In this document: positions 60,031 to 64,000 of the stretch, in pieces
Numbering within the stretch: the first letter of the stretch is position 1
How the letters are laid out: every line of letters starts with the position of its first letter
Assembly: GCA_030272585.1 (NCBI GenBank)
Contig: BSYQ01000005.1
Coordinates: forward strand, 2,542,001-2,606,000
Length of the DNA: 64,000 nucleotides
Direction: 5' to 3'
DNA from: Bryopsis sp. KO-2023
Lineage: Eukaryota; Chlorophyta; Ulvophyceae; Bryopsidales; Bryopsidaceae
Translations under genes and position numbers: made by a program
Notes under the pieces: model-generated
Told to the model about the DNA's origin: nothing
Databases searched by the model: none
Seen by the model: the letters and a program-made list of their open reading frames with translations, nothing else

Positions 60031-61272
60031 AGAAAACAGAATCGGGCGGAATTAGATGGGGGAAAAAACATAGGCGGAAAAAAACACAAAAACATTCGCT
60101 GCTTTCGTTTCGTTTCTCTTTTCTTTTTTTGGGGGGGGGAGTAGGAGAAAATTAGGGGGTTTTTTACGGTATTCGCTTTTTCTCCGTCCAGAAAGGAAAA
60201 GGCAACGCTGGCCAACGATCGAGGTTTGTTAAGCAGGTGCATTTTTTGGGATCGTGGTTTTTCGTGGAGCATTGAACGAAAGAAGGGGGGGGGGGATCTC
60301 AGAGATGAAAAAGAGTGAAATGTACGTCTTAGAATGAAAATTACCCCTCTGGAAATCGCTTTTCTTTCCTCCTCAGTGCAGGAAAAAACGAAGCCGAACA
60401 TGGAACCAAGCCAGAACTCTGTCGTGTCTTTTTCATTCTTCCCTCCTTCGCCCATGTTTCTCTCTGGTATATGTGTTTCTTTTGTTTCTTTTTCTTGTTT
60501 CTTTTTTTTTTTGGGGGGGGGGGGGAGGGGAGAGGGGTCTGTAGTGGTGAAGACTTGTAGTTTCTGTTGTCCAAAGAATTTGTTCTTTTTCAACTTCGTC
60601 AGTCGGGAGAGAAATTGAGTGCGACAAAAAAATTAAAAACGAGAAAAAAGAAGCTGTGGAAGGTGATTCAACGAAAGGAGAAAAGAATGATGTATGTTTT
60701 TTTGGGAGAAAAAAAGATGATAATTGGGTTTTTTTGTGGTTTCTGAAAAGCCGGAATTGGCATTGACAACTGAAGCTATTCCTTCCACCCTCCTCTTTGC
60801 TCACTTATTTTCTCTGGTTCGGGGCGTTTTCCAGACTGTTTGAATTCAACAGAAAATAATCATTTTGAACTTGGGAGAAAGTGTTAGTACATAAATTTTC
60901 TACACCCAGTCAAAATGTTAGGTTTGAATTCCTTTCGTGGCCCATTATGGATTCTATGGGTGAAAGACACAACCCCCCCGCAATAGAGCAAAGAGAAAAA
61001 AGAGTAGGAACCTAAAAGAAATAATGACATGAAAGGAAAAAAGAATTTCAGGATCAGCACTTTGTCCACCTTTGAGGTCGGGTTTGAGGTCCAGATAATT
61101 TTTTCCTGCATTTCATTCTGTCTTTGGGTTATTTTTTTCCCCAACATTGTTTCATTTTGGTAGCACGTGGAAAAGGTAGAATACATGGAAAAGGGGGTGA
61201 GGGGGGGGGGCAGGTGGGAGTTCCATCTGCCTGTGATCATGCAATTTAGCCAAAGTAAAATCTCCCAGGTTG
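60031..61272. other. intergenic with homopolymer tracts; possible downstream exons of the minus-strand gene
   Basis: Contains T7G9 (60124-60139), a G-run near 60285, T11G13 (60502-60525) and a G-run near 61200. Minus-strand stretches such as about 61070-61105 could be further exons of the gene starting at 61868, but I could not fix their joins. Confidence 0.4.
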
Positions 61273-61868
61273 TTAGAAGGAAAATGATACCTCCTGAGCT
61301 GTTGATGCTTCCCAATGAGTCAGGTCATTAGGCCGACCATCCAAAATTTTATTCGTCCAGTACTTTTGACAGGAGGGGGTGCTGTTCAGCGAAAGCGCTT
61401 GCCCATTTCGCGGTTCGATCGCCAGCGTTCCGAAGTCTACTCCCAAAACCACGAGTGAATCGCGGACACAACCCTGAAATGACACGGTTCCGTGCTTTCC
61501 TGCTCCGATTCCTGCGAGATGTGACAGCGAGAGATGTTTTTTGACATATAGTTTCACGTCGTCAGCTCTTTAAGCCGTGCGATCGGTAGGACCTGAATTT
61601 CCCACACCCCGCAGAAACACTCCGCAAAAAACTCCCCACCTCGATCGCAAGGTATGAACGCGCGTGTGTAACGCAGTAGGGGTGGATCGGGGTTTTCCGA
61701 CCTCTCCCGCCCTCTCTTCAGACGCTGCGTGTGTTTTCAAGTGTCATTTCGCGTACCTTCGAGGGACAAAATCCGCAGAAGTCTAAGTTTGTCTCGCAGG
61801 GAGGGAAAGCAAACGACCCCCTGGTTTTTTCTGCGGCGGAAAGTTGGGTTGAGTTCCAGTTTTCCCAT
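61273..61868 (-). CDS. partial minus-strand gene, function unknown
   Basis: Two exons fit in phase: 61757-61868 (ATG at 61868, 37 codons plus one base, donor GAAG|GTACGC) and about 61273-61526 (acceptor CTCGCAG|GA). The second has protein-like sequence VSFQGCVRDSLVVLGVDFG and QKYWTNKILDGRPNDLTHWE, and ends at a donor GAG|GTATCA. The combined 120 or so residues match no family I recognise. Later exons were not resolved, so the 3' end is unknown. The start codon is only 52 bp from the divergent small secreted gene. Because identification rests on splice phase and composition, the call is tentative. Confidence 0.35.
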
Positions 61869-61920
61869 TCCTCTTTCACTCTCGTGAAATTTCCACTCCC
61901 TTGCTTGTTTGTCGGACAGA

Positions 61921-62163
61921 ATGGCTCGCTACCTCCAGCTCCTGGTGCTCCTGGCCATCGGCCTTCTCTGTGTCACTCGTCCAACGGCGGCGGACGGTGG
62001 ATCCGACGACGGTGACGATGCGGTCGCGACTGCGAACGCCAACGCCGCCATCATCACGAACCAAAAGCAATTCAACAGGTTCAGAAGGAGGTACAACCGC
62101 GGCCTGCGCGCCGCCACCGTGACCGGGAGCAATTCATTCATCGTTTCTGAAACGATCGAGTGA
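61921..62163 (+). CDS. 80-residue secreted protein
   Basis: A single-exon gene with a strong signal peptide (MARYLQLLVLLAIGLLCVTRPTAA) and a short mature part. That part begins acidic (DGGSDDGDDA), then Ala/Asn-rich (TANANAAIITNQ), then strongly basic (FNRFRRRYNRGLRAATV). It has no cysteine beyond the signal and no named domain. The acidic-then-basic split resembles propeptide plus cationic peptide, but no processing site can be proved. GC-rich codons and the upstream C/T-rich leader support a real gene. It is another member of the secretory gene row. Confidence 0.65.
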   Translation: MARYLQLLVLLAIGLLCVTRPTAADGGSDDGDDAVATANANAAIITNQKQFNRFRRRYNRGLRAATVTGSNSFIVSETIE

Positions 62164-63479
62164 CCGGTTGGAAATAACGATGGAACCCTGGGGGTAGTTT
62201 TTTTGGTGGTGGTGGTGTGGTGGCGTTCGGGGACGTTGTGAATTCTTGCCTCCGATCGTGATCAATTGATGTGATCGAACGGGGTTAATGGAAACCCTGC
62301 TGAGGAGGAGAGAAATTAATAAAAATGCGATTTGGGGAAGGGAAAAAATAGAAGGAAAAAAACAAACAAAAAAGAACCGCAGTGTCATGGATTTTAAAAA
62401 GCTACTTTTCAAAATTGTCATGAAAAAAGAAAAGCATCGAGGAATGTTCCGATGGGAAATATGTTTTTTCTTTTTTTTTTGTCTACGAATATTTTCTACA
62501 GATATTTACCGAGTTTGGTTTGCTATGTATTGTTCTGCTTTTTTTTTTTTTGACTTTGGGAAATAATAGTCGTTGGGTGAAGGATGTGTTTTAACTGATA
62601 AAAAGAAAAAACACTTGAGGAGAAAAAACACACAGAAAAAACCAAAGAAAAAACCAAAAAACTCAACTGCAGGTTGATGATGGAGCGAGGGGGGTTGCTT
62701 GTTTGTTTCTTCTTTTCGGGGACGTTTTTTTCAGTTACAATGCATTCGTATTCCAGTGTTTTTGTTCGAGGGGTTGTTTCCCCCCTATTAGGCAATAAAG
62801 GAGTGTTGTGGGTGTGGGAATGTATTTCACCACACAAATGCTGGTCTTTTATGAATCTTTCCATATGTCAGAAATATATGTGTAAAGTGTATTTTTGACG
62901 GGGATGTGCGTTTGTTTGGTTTGGTGTGGATCTGGGATTGTAAATTAAAAAATTATGAAAAGGAAGGGTAAGTATCAATGAATCAGTATGTATCTGTCCA
63001 GATCCAGTTCCTTTATGTTTGGCTGTTGAACCTTGTGGTTAATTTGCGGCCCCAATCAGTTCGAAAAAATGAGAATGTGGCCCCAACTAATCACAAAGTT
63101 TTGAACACAAGATTAATTTCTCTGTGGAGTTCTATGAAATCCTCAATTGTTTTCAAGGATGTGGCCCTTTTGTTGGCCCCAAATCGTCTTTGAAAAAAAA
63201 AACGTTTTAACCCTTTTGTGGCTCAAAAAACTGCCATAAACACAACAAGACTCCTGGTGGCCAGCAATATAATTTAATAGCATTCATCAATAGAACATAC
63301 TATAGTGAGAAAGGTTGGCTCAAAAAAGTTAGGTGGTGGTATGTTTTTTCCTGTGAGAATCTGTGAAAGGGTATGCGACAACAGCAAGCGCCACCGCGAG
63401 GTTGTGAACGCAAAGCTTCAGCCAGCATGACATACTATGCATTACGTACATTGGCAATGCGATTCCAAAAACACAACTT
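62164..63479. other. intergenic, no gene seen
   Basis: About 1.3 kb of AT-rich sequence following the small secreted gene. Frames up to 113 codons are low-complexity. No repeat or RNA gene recognised. The adjoining 63480-63862 is the conserved flank of the second Ala/Cys-rich gene. Confidence 0.55.
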
Positions 63480-63862
63480 TCATTTTCAGGTTTCTGACTG
63501 AGCATCCTTTACATTGGCCATTGTTGTTTTTGTTGATGTTGGACCGTCGACGGCCGAAGCCCTTTTTGCAAATACCACAACATAATCCATCACGCTTGCC
63601 CCCGTCCAACACACATAAAAGAGAACAGCTCCCGTCACGGTCAGGTCCAAATGCAAGGTGCGTTGATACCACTCACAGACGTGGTTCAACAAATTGGCTT
63701 TCCACCGCTTTTCAAGTGGATTCCGCCCTCAGGTTCACTTCTCCACGAAGGAGGTGAACGATACTCGTGTGTGCCCGAAATTATACAAGATCCTCTGGTT
63801 GGTGTTCCATATGCTGCTGCCCCACCATCATGATATATGAGAATGGAGCCACGAAAGCTGTG
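63480..63862 (-). repeat. 3' flank of Ala/Cys-rich copy 2, homologous to 47899-48260
   Basis: Reads, on the minus strand, like the sequence after the stop of copy 1. Similarity extends through apparent non-coding sequence, so the duplication carried gene and flank together. Confidence 0.7.
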
Positions 63863-64000
63863 CTAGTAGCAGAAGCACTGCGGCACCGACGATCCCAAGG
63901 GGAAAATCAGCAGATTGTGGTTGGGGTCGAAAGAGGCCCCGCTTCGCAGCCCATTCTTTGCGCATCTATCCAAAACACGAACACAGTTCATAATCAACAC
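63863..64000 (-). CDS. secreted Ala/Cys-rich protein, copy 2 (last exon only)
   Basis: The exon 63863-63965 has the same length (103 bp), same phase and nearly the same 33 residues as the last exon of the gene at 46446: CAKNGLRSGASFDP, then Asn for Lys, ending LGSSVPQCFCY and a TAG stop. It is preceded by an acceptor (TTGGATAG). The rest of the gene lies beyond the window. It is in convergent orientation to copy 1, 16 kb away. The high conservation of coding residues against a more diverged flank suggests selection, so this is probably a working gene. Confidence 0.82.
   Translation of the reverse strand: MLIMNCVRVLDRCAKNGLRSGASFDPNHNLLIFPLGSSVPQCFCY

Overview
This is nuclear DNA of an intron-rich eukaryote with plastids, most likely a green alga. 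Four kinds of evidence point there. (1) Several genes begin with transit-peptide-like leaders and encode plastid families: a DUF1997 protein, a two-S1-domain RNA-binding protein of the chloroplast type, and a plant/bacterial-type N-acetylglutamate synthase. (2) There is a plant ABCI20/CAF16-type ABC ATPase and an SnRK2-derived kinase homologue. (3) A group I truncated haemoglobin is typical of algae; land plants keep group II. (4) LysM modules are present. An early-diverging streptophyte or prasinophyte-grade alga would fit, but I cannot name the species. I see no tRNA, rRNA or CRISPR array. By matching splice sites and reading phase exon to exon I rebuilt 15 multi-exon gene models, with about 75 introns, all GT-AG. 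The models were made by eye without transcripts; uncertain starts or joins are flagged.

Layout. 0.6-1.5 kb: truncated haemoglobin (+). 3.3-7.5 kb: N-acetylglutamate synthase (-, 10 exons). 8.4-11.0 kb: plastid Ala/Pro-rich membrane protein (-). 11.7-13.5 kb: DUF1997 protein (+). 15.0-17.3 kb: ARID-domain protein (-). 18.1-21.5 kb: plastid S1 protein (-), divergent from the ABCI-type ATPase at 21.7-24.3 kb (+). 24.6-31.5 kb: a complete, very young Ty3/gypsy LTR retrotransposon. 33.6-36.1 kb: secreted protein with about 52 cysteines (-). 36.9-39.9 kb: CDK10-like kinase (+). 41.3-45.2 kb: ZPR1 (-). From 46.4 kb onward most genes encode secretory-pathway proteins: an Ala/Cys-rich secreted protein (+), a two-LysM plus phospholipase A2-like protein (+), a small Pro-rich secreted protein (+), a single-exon type II coiled-coil membrane protein (+), an 80-residue secreted protein (+), and at the right edge an inverted paralogue of the Ala/Cys-rich gene (-). 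An SnRK2-derived pseudokinase (-, 48.8-52.4 kb) sits among them.

The genes look like independent nuclear genes, not an operon-like system. The left half is mostly housekeeping and plastid functions; the right part may serve the cell surface. The most notable items are the LysM-PLA2 architecture, the SnRK2 fold that has lost its catalytic residues, the inverted Ala/Cys-rich pair, the unusual gag-pol of the retrotransposon, and the many composite T(n)G(m) homopolymer tracts in introns and spacers.
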